Part shown: positions 16,600 through 24,689 of the stretch, one piece after another
Layout of the letters: each line of letters opens with the position of its first letter
Position numbering within the stretch: the first letter of the stretch is position 1
Source of the DNA: Leucobacter salsicius M1-8
GTDB lineage: Bacteria; Actinomycetota; Actinomycetes; Actinomycetales; Microbacteriaceae
Reading direction: 5' to 3'
DNA: 64,000 nt
Assembly: GCF_000350525.1 (NCBI RefSeq)
Contig: NZ_AOCN01000007.1
Span: forward strand, 62,001-126,000
Made by a program: the position numbers and the translations under genes
The notes under the pieces: model-generated
Seen by the model: the letters and a program-made list of their open reading frames with translations, nothing else
Databases searched by the model: none
What the model was told of the DNA's origin: nothing

Positions 16600-17634
16600 A
16601 TGTCACGCACCCGTTCGCTCGGCACCATCGCCGCGCTCTCGCTGTCAGCCCTCGCCCTCACTGCATGCTCCGCTGCAGGCCCTGACGCGTCAGCAGGTGA
16701 TTCAGCGGCCGAGGCCGCGGAGCCCTCAACGATCACGTTGTACACTTCGGAACCCCAGGAAAAGATCGATGCCATCGTCGCGGCGTTCTCGAGCGACAAT
16801 CCCGAGATCGAAGTTGACGTCTTCCGAGCCGGAACCGGTGACTTGACCGCTCGTATCGCCGCTGAGGAAAAGTCCGGGGACATCGGAGCTGATCTGCTGC
16901 TCGCTGCTGACGCTGGCACATTTGAGGACTACGCTGATCGCGACCTGCTACTCGAGTACGAGTCACCCGAGGCAGCGAACATCAATCAAGATCTCATCGA
17001 CCCCGAGCACTTTTACGTGGGCACACGCCTACTTCCGACGGTCATCGCAATCAACACCAACGTGATCACCGACGCTCCTACCTCGTGGCAGGATCTCACG
17101 GATCCCGCATATGCCGGCAAGATCGCAATGCCCAACCCTGATGTGTCGGGCGCTGCCGCCTACAACGCCGCGGTGTGGCTGAATGAGCCTGCGCTGGGCG
17201 AGCCATGGCTGCAGGGCCTCGCTGCCAACACCCCGCTCATTGCCGAGAGCAACGGCCCCGTGTCGCAGGCCGTGGCCGACGGCTCGAATCCGGTCGGCAT
17301 CGTCGTAGATTCTCTCGTGCGCGACCTCGCCGCGGCGGGCTCGCCCATTGAGGCGGTGTACCCGGAGGAGGGTGTGCCGTTCGTATCGCAGCCAGTCGGC
17401 ATCTTTGCCAACACCGACGAGTCCGACGCGTCGAAGCTGTTCGTCGATTTCTTGATCAGCAAGAAGGGGCAAGAGATTGCTGCCTCGCAGTCTTACCTTC
17501 CGATCCGCGAAGATGTCGACAGCCCTGAGGGTGCCCCCGCAGTCGCAGACATCACGCTCTTGACGCCTGAGCTCGAGACCATTCGTTCGACCCAGGCCGG
17601 GGCCATCGAGACGTTTAATGCGCTCTTCCAGTAA
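16600..17634 (+). CDS. ABC importer substrate-binding lipoprotein (ferric/phosphosugar/aminoethylphosphonate class)
   Basis: A 344-residue extracellular binding protein with a lipoprotein signal peptide (SALALTACSAAG; lipidated Cys23). The mature domain belongs to the type 2 periplasmic-binding superfamily that includes FbpA, the phosphonate-binding PhnS type and the hexose-phosphate binder AfuA: TITLYTSEPQEKIDAIVAAF at the start, LTDPAYAGKIAMPNPDVSG, and KGQEIAASQSYLPIREDV near the end. Many such proteins are annotated as iron binders by default. The paired phosphatases favour a phosphorylated organic ligand here. It overlaps the permease gene by 17 bases. Confidence 0.85.
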   Translation: MSRTRSLGTIAALSLSALALTACSAAGPDASAGDSAAEAAEPSTITLYTSEPQEKIDAIVAAFSSDNPEIEVDVFRAGTGDLTARIAAEEKSGDIGADLLLAADAGTFEDYADRDLLLEYESPEAANINQDLIDPEHFYVGTRLLPTVIAINTNVITDAPTSWQDLTDPAYAGKIAMPNPDVSGAAAYNAAVWLNEPALGEPWLQGLAANTPLIAESNGPVSQAVADGSNPVGIVVDSLVRDLAAAGSPIEAVYPEEGVPFVSQPVGIFANTDESDASKLFVDFLISKKGQEIAASQSYLPIREDVDSPEGAPAVADITLLTPELETIRSTQAGAIETFNALFQ

Positions 17635-19285
17635 CACGCTCTCCCGCGCCGTCGCGGCGCCGGCCCTCCCGGGCTGGCGCCGCGTGGATGGTCTCGCCGG
17701 GCTCCGTTTCGGGCTCTGGTGCGCGGTGGCTGCGCTCGTGCTCGTACCGGTACTGGCGATCGTTTTACTGGCCGCCACCGGAGACGGATGGGCACATCTT
17801 GCGGATCCGGATGTATTGACCGCGACCGCGAACTCACTCACCTCGGCCGGCATCTCGGCCGCCCTCGCGGTCGCGTTTGGGACCGCGCTTGCGCTGCTGC
17901 TCGAGCGCACCGATCTTCCGGGGCGCCGCGCGCTTCGGTTACTCGCCCTGAGCCCGATGCTCATGCCCCCGTTCGTAGGAGCAATCGCCTGGCTCAGCTT
18001 GTTGGGCCCGTCCTCCGCCGTCAACAAGTGGTGGACCAACCGCTTCGGTGGCCCCCTGTGGAACCTCTACGGCGGAGACGGCGTCGTGTTTCTGCTTACG
18101 CTGCACAGCTTTCCCATCGCCATGATGATCGTCACCGCGGCACTTAAGCGCGTCCCGGCCGATCTTGAACAGGCCGCACGCATCGCGGGCTCATCAGCAC
18201 CGCGCGCGCTCTGGGAAGTTACAGTGCCGCTGCTACGCCCCGCCATGCTCTCCTCCTTCACGCTAATAGCGGTGTCAAATCTCGCCGATTTTGGCATTCC
18301 CTCGATCATCGGCTTGCCCGATCGGTATGTCACTCTGTCAACGCTCGTGTATCGCTACCTGCAGTCGGGCACCGTCGACGATCCCCTTGCAGTGGTCGCT
18401 GCGATCGGGTTCGTGCTGCTTGTCATCGCGCTACTCGGTGTGGTTATTGATCTGCTGCGCTCTCGCACACGCGTCGAGCTCGACGCGCAGTCTGCTGCCC
18501 CGGATCGCCTCCCCCTGGGCCGCGCCCGCTTGGGGGCCTCGATCATCACGACCACGGGTATCCTCGTGCTCACGGTGTTGCCGCTCGTGACGCTAACGAT
18601 CCAGGCGCTGCTGCCCGCCCCAGGGGTACCGTTCACACTTGAAACCATCACGCTCGCAAGTTTCGAACGCGCGCTCACGGCGTCGGGCACTCTGCAAGGT
18701 GTCGGAAACTCGCTCATGCTGGCAACCCTTGCTGCGGTAATTTGTGGAGCGCTGGGGCTCGCGATTGGCACGCTCGTCACTCGAACCCGTGCTCGCGACA
18801 ACGGCGCGCTTCTCGGCCTGTCGTTGATGCCACAGGCCATCCCTGGCCTGGTCATCGCTGTGGCATGGCTCGTTATCGCTCCCCACGTCGGCTTGCAAAA
18901 CACACCCTGGATCATTCTCTGCGCCTATCTGACCTCGTTCCTGGCCCTAGTGGTGCAGTCAGTGAGTGCGCCGCTCGCGGCGACACCTACGACCGCGGAA
19001 GAGGCCGCTCGTATCTCTGGCGCGAGCCGACTCCGGGCGCTCTGGGACATTTCCTGCCGGATGGCCGTCCCCGCCGCGATCTCTGGGGCCGTTCTCGTGG
19101 GCCTCACTGCAGTGCGCGAGCTCACTCTCTCAGTACTCCTACTCTCGCCCGGCTCGCAGACGCTTGGCGTCGTCATCTTCAACCTGCAACAAGCTGGCGC
19201 TTACAATGCCTCGTCTGCGCTGTCCCTCATCGTCGCTGTGGTTGGCCTCGCTGGACTCGGCTTGACCGCCCGCTCTCACCGTTAG
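17618..19285 (+). CDS. ABC importer permease, duplicated FbpB-type
   Basis: A 555-residue permease made of two fused halves with about twelve membrane helices, the architecture of FbpB/AfuB/ThiP. Each half has an EAA loop that docks the ATPase: EQAARIAGSSAPRALWEV (about residues 185-202) and EEAARISGASRLRALWDI (about 462-479). It starts at ATG 17618 inside the end of the binding-protein gene, without its own ribosome site, so translation is coupled. The ATPase gene follows after nine bases. Confidence 0.9.
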   Translation: MRSSSNTLSRAVAAPALPGWRRVDGLAGLRFGLWCAVAALVLVPVLAIVLLAATGDGWAHLADPDVLTATANSLTSAGISAALAVAFGTALALLLERTDLPGRRALRLLALSPMLMPPFVGAIAWLSLLGPSSAVNKWWTNRFGGPLWNLYGGDGVVFLLTLHSFPIAMMIVTAALKRVPADLEQAARIAGSSAPRALWEVTVPLLRPAMLSSFTLIAVSNLADFGIPSIIGLPDRYVTLSTLVYRYLQSGTVDDPLAVVAAIGFVLLVIALLGVVIDLLRSRTRVELDAQSAAPDRLPLGRARLGASIITTTGILVLTVLPLVTLTIQALLPAPGVPFTLETITLASFERALTASGTLQGVGNSLMLATLAAVICGALGLAIGTLVTRTRARDNGALLGLSLMPQAIPGLVIAVAWLVIAPHVGLQNTPWIILCAYLTSFLALVVQSVSAPLAATPTTAEEAARISGASRLRALWDISCRMAVPAAISGAVLVGLTAVRELTLSVLLLSPGSQTLGVVIFNLQQAGAYNASSALSLIVAVVGLAGLGLTARSHR

Positions 19286-19294
19286 GACTATTTC

Positions 19295-20407
19295 GTGTCA
19301 TCTGTCTCGCTCTCTGGCGTTAGCCTCGCTTACCCGGGCGGCCAGCTGGGTCTCGCTGACGTCGACTTCACCGTACGCGACGGCGAGTTCGTCGCGCTTG
19401 TCGGCCCCTCCGGGTCCGGCAAGACAACGCTGCTACGCACGGTCGCGGGTTTTGTGCGCCCCACAGCGGGGTGCGTCTCGATCGCCGACTCAGTAGTGGC
19501 TGACCCGCACCGCTCACTCGAACCCGAGCGACGCGGGCTCGGAATGGTGTTTCAGCAGCACGCAGTCTGGCCACACTGGTCGGTGGGGCGCAACATCGAA
19601 TACCCACTCAAGCGGGCGGGTATCGCCAAACCCGAGCGCGTCAAAAGGGTGGCTGAAGCCCTCGAACTCGTGGGGCTCGCTGGCTACGCCCTGCGTAACC
19701 CCGCGACCCTGTCGGGAGGGCAGCGGCAGCGTGTGGCCATCGCGCGCGCCATCGTGGCCCGGCCGCGGGTGCTATTGCTTGATGAGGCGCTCTCCGCGCT
19801 CGACGAGCCGCTGCGGGATCGCCTCCGTCTCGAGCTTCGCGAGCTCACGAGGGAACTCGGGCTCACCGTGCTGCACGTCACTCACGACCGGGCCGAGGCA
19901 CTCGCGGTCGCCGACCGGATCGTCGTACTCGACGGCGGTCGGATTCAACAGGTCGGGGCTCCCGCCGCGCTTTTGGCCGAGCCCTCGAGCGCGTTTGTGG
20001 CCTCCTTTATCGCCGACGCCACCGTCTTAACGGGCACGACAGACGATATGGGATTCGTCTCTCACGAATCGGGCCTGTCGGTACCCGCGGCTGCCTTGAG
20101 CGCGCCGGGAGGCAGGGTGTCGTTGCCCACTGGCGCCACCGACATCGCGATCCTTCCCCATGCAGTTCGAGTCGTACCCGATGCTGAGGGTACAGGGCGA
20201 GTCGTTTCGTCTCTGTTTGGTAGGGACGGCGACGATCTCGTCGTCGATTGGAACGGAGTGCGGATCCGTTCTCGCGTGCCAGGGGCGCGGTGCGCCGCAG
20301 GTACCCTCGTACGTCTTGAGGTCGAGCAAGCCCTGATTTATCCCAGCTCGGACGCCCGCGGTTCCTCCCCCGCTCTCACAGCGGGGCGCAGTACGGTGGG
20401 AGCATGA
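19295..20407 (+). CDS. ABC importer ATP-binding protein (FbpC/PotA-like)
   Basis: A 370-residue ATPase with Walker A GPSGSGKTT, the Q-loop region in GMVFQQHAVWP, signature LSGGQRQR, Walker B VLLLDEAL, and His switch LHVTHDRAEA. The last 120 residues form the TOBE-like regulatory region seen in importers of this class. It starts at GTG 19295 with GGA upstream. Its end overlaps the histidine phosphatase start by four bases, linking that enzyme directly to the transporter. Confidence 0.92.
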   Translation: MSSVSLSGVSLAYPGGQLGLADVDFTVRDGEFVALVGPSGSGKTTLLRTVAGFVRPTAGCVSIADSVVADPHRSLEPERRGLGMVFQQHAVWPHWSVGRNIEYPLKRAGIAKPERVKRVAEALELVGLAGYALRNPATLSGGQRQRVAIARAIVARPRVLLLDEALSALDEPLRDRLRLELRELTRELGLTVLHVTHDRAEALAVADRIVVLDGGRIQQVGAPAALLAEPSSAFVASFIADATVLTGTTDDMGFVSHESGLSVPAAALSAPGGRVSLPTGATDIAILPHAVRVVPDAEGTGRVVSSLFGRDGDDLVVDWNGVRIRSRVPGARCAAGTLVRLEVEQALIYPSSDARGSSPALTAGRSTVGA

Positions 20408-21000
20408 CCGTGTGCGATTCTGTCCCGATTGCGCTGGTGCGTCACGGCGAAACCGACTGGAATTTGGATCGCCGTATTCAAGGTCGCACTGACATTCCCC
20501 TGAACGAAACTGGCCGGCAGCAAGCACGCGAGATTTCCCAGATCCTCGCAGCTCACGGCTCTTGGCGTGGCGTCCGGGCATCGCCACTCGGCCGAGCGTC
20601 CGAGACAGCTCAAATCATCGCTGCAGGCCTCAAACTCGATGCCCCAGCCGTCGACGAGCGCTTTTGGGAACGTGATTTCGGTGAGGCCGAGGGGCTCGCC
20701 GTTTCTGACGCACAGCAGCGATGGCCGGGGTTAGACAGCATTCCCGGGGCGGAGTCCCTCGAAGATTTGCGCGCACGTACTGCGACCGCGCTGCTCCAGG
20801 TCCTCATCGACGCCCCCGGCACTATCGTGGTGGCCCACGGCGCAATGCTCCGCGCAGGAATGGCGCATGCGACAGGCGCCGAAGTCCCTCGGGTGCTCAA
20901 CGGCGAGGTCTGGCTGATGTACCCGTCAGGTGGCAAGGCCAGGCTCGAACGTCTTGCCGCCCCTGCCTCGGCAATCGTAGCTACTGCAGCGCAGAGGTGA
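20404..21000 (+). CDS. histidine phosphatase family protein
   Basis: A 198-residue phosphatase of the phosphoglycerate-mutase-like fold. RHGETDWN contains the catalytic His that is phosphorylated, ASPLGRASETA supplies the second arginine, ERDFGEAEG the acid and VVAHGAMLR the second catalytic His. Enzymes of this type act on sugar phosphates, nucleotides or phospho-alcohols in the cytoplasm. The start overlaps the ATPase gene by four bases, so it is part of the importer operon. It is the third phosphatase fold in the cluster. Its 3' end overlaps the convergent cardiolipin synthase gene by 20 bases. Confidence 0.88.
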   Translation: MTVCDSVPIALVRHGETDWNLDRRIQGRTDIPLNETGRQQAREISQILAAHGSWRGVRASPLGRASETAQIIAAGLKLDAPAVDERFWERDFGEAEGLAVSDAQQRWPGLDSIPGAESLEDLRARTATALLQVLIDAPGTIVVAHGAMLRAGMAHATGAEVPRVLNGEVWLMYPSGGKARLERLAAPASAIVATAAQR

Positions 21001-22462
21001 GTCGGGCCAGGCCGTCGAGCAACTGGGACCGCAGCGGCTGCCGCTGCCATTCTTCTAGCGTGAGCTCACGCGCGTTGGCCCGATAGTAGTCGTTGACTTC
21101 ATCGAGATCACGCACAAAACTCGTGCCGTGCACGACCATCGAGATCTCCATGTTGAGACCGAAGGATCGCTGGTCCATGTTCGAGGACCCCACCACCGCC
21201 ACTGCGTCGTCGACGGTGAAGTGCTTGGAGTGCAGGATGTATGGCGCCTTGAACATCCAGATGCGCACGCCCGCACGCAACAGCTCCTCGTAGTACGACC
21301 GTTGCGCGTGGTACACGACCGCCTGGTCTCCGATCTCAGACACAAATAGCTCGACCTGCACCCCGCGACCGGTGGCGGCGCGCACAGCATTCATGATCGA
21401 GCCGTCCGGCACGAAGTATGGGCTCGTAATGCTAATGCGGCGCTGCGCCGTGTACATCAGCGCCACAAACACCTGCAGGTTGTTCTCCCCGGCGTAACCG
21501 GGGCCACTCGGCACGATCTGGCACTCGAGGTTACCCGGCATCTGAAGTTCGAGCGGGTTGTCGGTGAGATGAGTGAGATACTCATCGGTCTCGAGGTACC
21601 AGTCCCCCTGAAACACGGCTTCGAGACCCAGCACGATGGGGCCTTCAACCCGCACCATGAGGTCCTTCCAGTGCAGCCCGCGTCGCCTGTTGGATGGCTT
21701 GTTATAGCTGGAGTCAACGAGGTTTTGGGACCCCATAAATCCGACCTTGCCGTCGATCACGATGAGCTTGCGGTGGTTGCGCAGGTCGGGGCGCTGGTAC
21801 TCTCCCCGCCAGGGGCGCACGGGCAGCATATATGCCCAGTCTGCTCCCATCTCATCAAGCGCATCCGCGGTGCGCTTCATGCCCGGGTTGCGTACGGCCG
21901 AGATGTGGTCGGTCAGTACACGCACCTTCACACCGCGGGCGCTGACCTCACGCAGTGCCGCGAATACGTCGGAGGAGGTGTCATCAAACACCAAAATGTA
22001 GAACTCGACGTGAACGTAGGCTTGGGCCTCTCGAATCGCCGCGGCCATGTGGGCGATGCTCTCTTCGTAGTCGATCGAGATCGAGGCGGTGTTGCCCTGC
22101 ATCATGGGCTGGGCGCCGAGTGTGCGCCCGAGCTTGACGACGTTCTCGAGACCGGGCTGCAGCGGCTCGCCTTCCCAGACGAGACCCCCCTCTTCACGGT
22201 CCGCGATCTGCTTCACAAAGTGATTGATCGCTTCTTGCTTCTGCTCTCGCTTCTTAGGCAACCGCTTGCTGCCAATAATGAGAAACAGCAGCAGTCCTGG
22301 CACCGGCAAGAAGAAGATGGCCATGAGCCACGCCATGCCCGATGTCGGGCGGCGATTGCGCGGCACAATGAACAACGCAGCGATTCTGATGAGATTGTCG
22401 ATGACCAGGACCGCAAAGGTCCAGGCAACGGGCCAATTGATATCTGCCCAACTGAGCATCAT
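20981..22462 (-). CDS. cls: cardiolipin synthase (phospholipase D family)
   Basis: An enzyme of about 493 residues that condenses phosphatidylglycerol or CDP-diacylglycerol substrates into cardiolipin at the membrane. Two N-terminal helices (VAWTFAVLVIDNLIRIAALF and AWLMAIFFLPVPGLLLFLII) precede the catalytic part. Two HKD motifs are present: HRKLIVIDGKVGFMGSQN and HSKHFTVDDAVAVVGSSN. GTG 22465, ATG 22462 and ATG 22459 are all possible starts. GGGGAG seven bases before 22462 favours that one. It is followed upstream by small membrane-protein genes on the same strand. Confidence 0.92.
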   Translation of the reverse strand: MMLSWADINWPVAWTFAVLVIDNLIRIAALFIVPRNRRPTSGMAWLMAIFFLPVPGLLLFLIIGSKRLPKKREQKQEAINHFVKQIADREEGGLVWEGEPLQPGLENVVKLGRTLGAQPMMQGNTASISIDYEESIAHMAAAIREAQAYVHVEFYILVFDDTSSDVFAALREVSARGVKVRVLTDHISAVRNPGMKRTADALDEMGADWAYMLPVRPWRGEYQRPDLRNHRKLIVIDGKVGFMGSQNLVDSSYNKPSNRRRGLHWKDLMVRVEGPIVLGLEAVFQGDWYLETDEYLTHLTDNPLELQMPGNLECQIVPSGPGYAGENNLQVFVALMYTAQRRISITSPYFVPDGSIMNAVRAATGRGVQVELFVSEIGDQAVVYHAQRSYYEELLRAGVRIWMFKAPYILHSKHFTVDDAVAVVGSSNMDQRSFGLNMEISMVVHGTSFVRDLDEVNDYYRANARELTLEEWQRQPLRSQLLDGLARLTSALQ

Positions 22463-22548
22463 CACTGCACTCCCCTCAGACGAAACCTTGCTTGGTTCAC
22501 CCTATCGGGAGTTTTCGCTTCGCCCTCGCAAAAGGGCGGCGCAATTCG

Positions 22549-22728
22549 CTACTTCTGGTTGCGCAACGGCAGCCCGGCCTTGGCGCGCTCTTCGTCTTCA
22601 ATCTCCTGATAGACGCGACGCTCGGTGCGATCAGCACGAACGATGAGGCGCAACACGAGCCAAAAGAAAAGCCCGATCAGCACGGTCGGGGTCAGCGACC
22701 AGATCGCGTTCATCCACCAGTTTTCCAT
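22549..22728 (-). CDS. small single-pass membrane protein
   Basis: A 59-residue protein: short outside N-terminus (MENWWMNAIWS), one helix (about residues 9-30) and a highly charged cytoplasmic tail (RADRTERRVYQEIEDEERAK). It lies 86 bases before the cardiolipin synthase gene on the same strand. The frame is open to 22782, but the sequence before ATG 22728 is cysteine-rich and unlikely to be coding. The ribosome site is poor. No function is known; a helper of the membrane enzyme downstream is a guess. Confidence 0.6.
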   Translation of the reverse strand: MENWWMNAIWSLTPTVLIGLFFWLVLRLIVRADRTERRVYQEIEDEERAKAGLPLRNQK

Positions 22729-22817
22729 ACCTTCAACTGTAACCCAGCGAGTCCCGGTACTTCCTGAGCAAGCAGAGCACACCCAGGTTGATGGGCATCT
22801 CGAACCACGAGAACCGG

Positions 22818-23201
22818 TTAGAACGCAATGGCAAAAGCCCCCGGCCCGAACACGGCGATCACAGAAGCCAGCACCAGCAGAAGCAGGTCATACTCGGGTC
22901 CACCCTGCTGTGCCCAGTAGGAGCTGTGCCACTTGAACACGTGGAGGGCAGTCGTGGCAAGCATTAGGAGCATCACACCGAGCGCCGCCCAAACTGCCAA
23001 CACGCCACTCGCGAACGAGAGCGCAGCGGCGCCCTCAGCAATGACGATGACCCACGCAACCGGTACGGGTAGCCCATCATTGCGCGCAAACTTGCTCACA
23101 TCCTTGAGCTTGATCACACACTCACGCGCAAACGCGACCGCGAGCATTGCGCGCACCAGCGCGAGCACCAGAGAAACTACGAAGGTCGGGAGTATCAACA
23201 T
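22818..23201 (-). CDS. DoxX/MauE-like four-helix membrane protein
   Basis: A 127-residue protein with four membrane helices. ARECVIKLKDVSKFARNDGLPVP between helices 1 and 2 and the GPEYDLLLLVLASVIAVFGPG end fit the MauE/DoxX-related redox-associated membrane family (helix-1 region followed by K(L/F)xDxxxF). ATG 23201 has AGGTGA six bases upstream. It is divergent from the manganese transporter gene, sharing a 135-base intergenic region. The function is not determined; members have been linked to thiol or quinone redox systems. Confidence 0.65.
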   Translation of the reverse strand: MLILPTFVVSLVLALVRAMLAVAFARECVIKLKDVSKFARNDGLPVPVAWVIVIAEGAAALSFASGVLAVWAALGVMLLMLATTALHVFKWHSSYWAQQGGPEYDLLLLVLASVIAVFGPGAFAIAF

Positions 23202-23263
23202 GATCGGTCACCTCTAACCCCATGCTAACCCCGCAAGCACGGCAGCAACAGGTCAAAAGATGC

Positions 23264-23293
23264 TACGATCAGAAAAGTTCGTGATGCCGAACA
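23264..23293 (+). promoter_or_regulatory. mntH promoter with MntR-like operator
   Basis: TGCTACGAT gives an extended -10 (TACGAT 23264-23269). The palindrome AGTTCG-N6-CGAACA (23276-23293) follows where transcription should start. Its GTTC-N8-GAAC layout resembles the MntR site described for Corynebacterium (TGTTCAATGCGTTGAACA), as expected for a manganese transporter gene repressed by manganese. Confidence 0.5.
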
Positions 23294-23336
23294 TTTAAGT
23301 TTCATCAAGCTCAAACACCCCGATAGGCCACATATC

Positions 23337-24572
23337 TTGACCAGCACCGCTGCCGCCCGCCCGAGCAAGCACGCCCCGGCCTGGCTGCTCGGCCCTGCCA
23401 TGGTTGCCGGCGTCGCATATCTCGACCCCGGCAACGTCGCCGTCAATATGTCCGCGGGCGCCCAATTCGGGTTTTTGCTCGTTTGGGTCCTGGTCGCGGC
23501 AAACGTCGCCGCGTGGCTCATTCAGTACATGTCGGCAAAGCTCGGGCTGGCAACCGGCGCAAGCATGGCCGAACTCATCGGGGCACGCACCAAGACGCGA
23601 CGCGGCAGGCTCCTCTTCGGACTTCAGGCACAGTTCGTCGCGATAGCCACCGACGTCGCGGAGGTCATCGGCGGTGCCGTAGCCCTCTGGATCCTGTTCG
23701 ACACCCCCCTCATCGTGGGCGCTATCATCACCGGCGCCGTATCCACTGCCATGCTCTTTGCGCAGGCGCGGCACGGCGCGAAGACCTTTGAATTTGCCAT
23801 CATGGGTCTGATCATCGTCATCATGATCGGGTTCTGCTACGGGTTCTTTCTCGCGCCTCCTCCGCCCGCTGATGTACTCGGCGGCATGATCCCGAAATTC
23901 GAAGGCCCCCAATCTGTGCTCCTGGCCGCCAGCATCATGGGCGCGACCGTCATGCCGCACGCCATCTATGCCCACTCTTCGCTTGCGCGCGACCGTTTCA
24001 GATCCGGACCCAGTTTTCCATTGCCGCGTCTCTTGCGCGCAACCCGCATCGACGTGACGATCGCACTCACCATTGCGGGCAGCGTCAACCTCGTGATGCT
24101 CCTTGTCGCGGCTACGGTGCTCCCCGGTGTCGAGGGCACCGACAGCCTCGAGGGCGCACACGCCGCCCTCGAAAGCGCGCTCGGCGCTACGGCCGGTTTA
24201 CTCTTCGCCGTGGCACTGCTCGCCTCCGGCCTTGCCTCCACCGCAGTGGGCGCATACGCGGGCGCCGACATCATGGGCGGCCTTTTTCGCACCCGCCTCA
24301 AGCTCATCACCCGGCGTCTCATCACGATCATTCCCGCAATCGTGGTGCTCGCGCTCGGCGTCGACCCGACGTTCGCACTCGTCCTCAGCCAGGTGGTGCT
24401 ATCGTTCGGCATCCCGTTCGCACTCGTGCCGCTCGTCTGGCTCACGTCACGCCGCAGCATCATGGGCGTCGCCGTCAACGCCTGGTGGACCACCGCGGCC
24501 GGCTGGGTCATCGCTGCGGGCATAATCGCACTTAATCTCGCGCTGCTCACCCTCCAGATCGGCCTCATTTAG
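23337..24572 (+). CDS. mntH: Nramp family divalent metal transporter
   Basis: A 411-residue proton-coupled Mn2+ (or Fe2+) importer with about eleven helices. The metal-binding motifs are intact: DPGN in helix 1 (YLDPGNVAVNMSAG, about residues 24-37) and MPH in helix 6 (GATVMPHAIYAHS). The start is TTG 23337, giving a normal N-terminus, but with a poor ribosome site. A later ATG would cut into helix 1 and is less likely. The upstream palindrome at 23276 fits manganese control. The stop is followed after two bases by the palindrome GCGATCCGGATCGC. Confidence 0.9.
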   Translation: MTSTAAARPSKHAPAWLLGPAMVAGVAYLDPGNVAVNMSAGAQFGFLLVWVLVAANVAAWLIQYMSAKLGLATGASMAELIGARTKTRRGRLLFGLQAQFVAIATDVAEVIGGAVALWILFDTPLIVGAIITGAVSTAMLFAQARHGAKTFEFAIMGLIIVIMIGFCYGFFLAPPPPADVLGGMIPKFEGPQSVLLAASIMGATVMPHAIYAHSSLARDRFRSGPSFPLPRLLRATRIDVTIALTIAGSVNLVMLLVAATVLPGVEGTDSLEGAHAALESALGATAGLLFAVALLASGLASTAVGAYAGADIMGGLFRTRLKLITRRLITIIPAIVVLALGVDPTFALVLSQVVLSFGIPFALVPLVWLTSRRSIMGVAVNAWWTTAAGWVIAAGIIALNLALLTLQIGLI

Positions 24573-24622
24573 GCGATCCGGATCGCCAGCAGCCGCGCAC
24601 CAATCGCGGCCAGGGCGCAAAA

Positions 24623-24674
24623 AAGCCAGCCAGCGAGGACGATCTGATGCAGATGCGTGCTCGCTGGCTGGCTT
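24623..24674 (-). terminator. rho-independent terminator of lysS
   Basis: Perfect 15-base arms (24623-24637 and 24660-24674) followed on the minus strand by a T run. It lies 16 bases after the lysS stop and, being symmetrical, may also stop transcripts from mntH. Confidence 0.9.
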
Positions 24675-24689
24675 GTTCTCGCGTGAAAC

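Noticed and set aside
16600-20407. Ferric iron importer as the default reading of the ABC genes
   Set aside because: Possible by family resemblance, but two phosphatases upstream and one overlapping downstream make a phosphorylated ligand more likely; kept only as an alternative.
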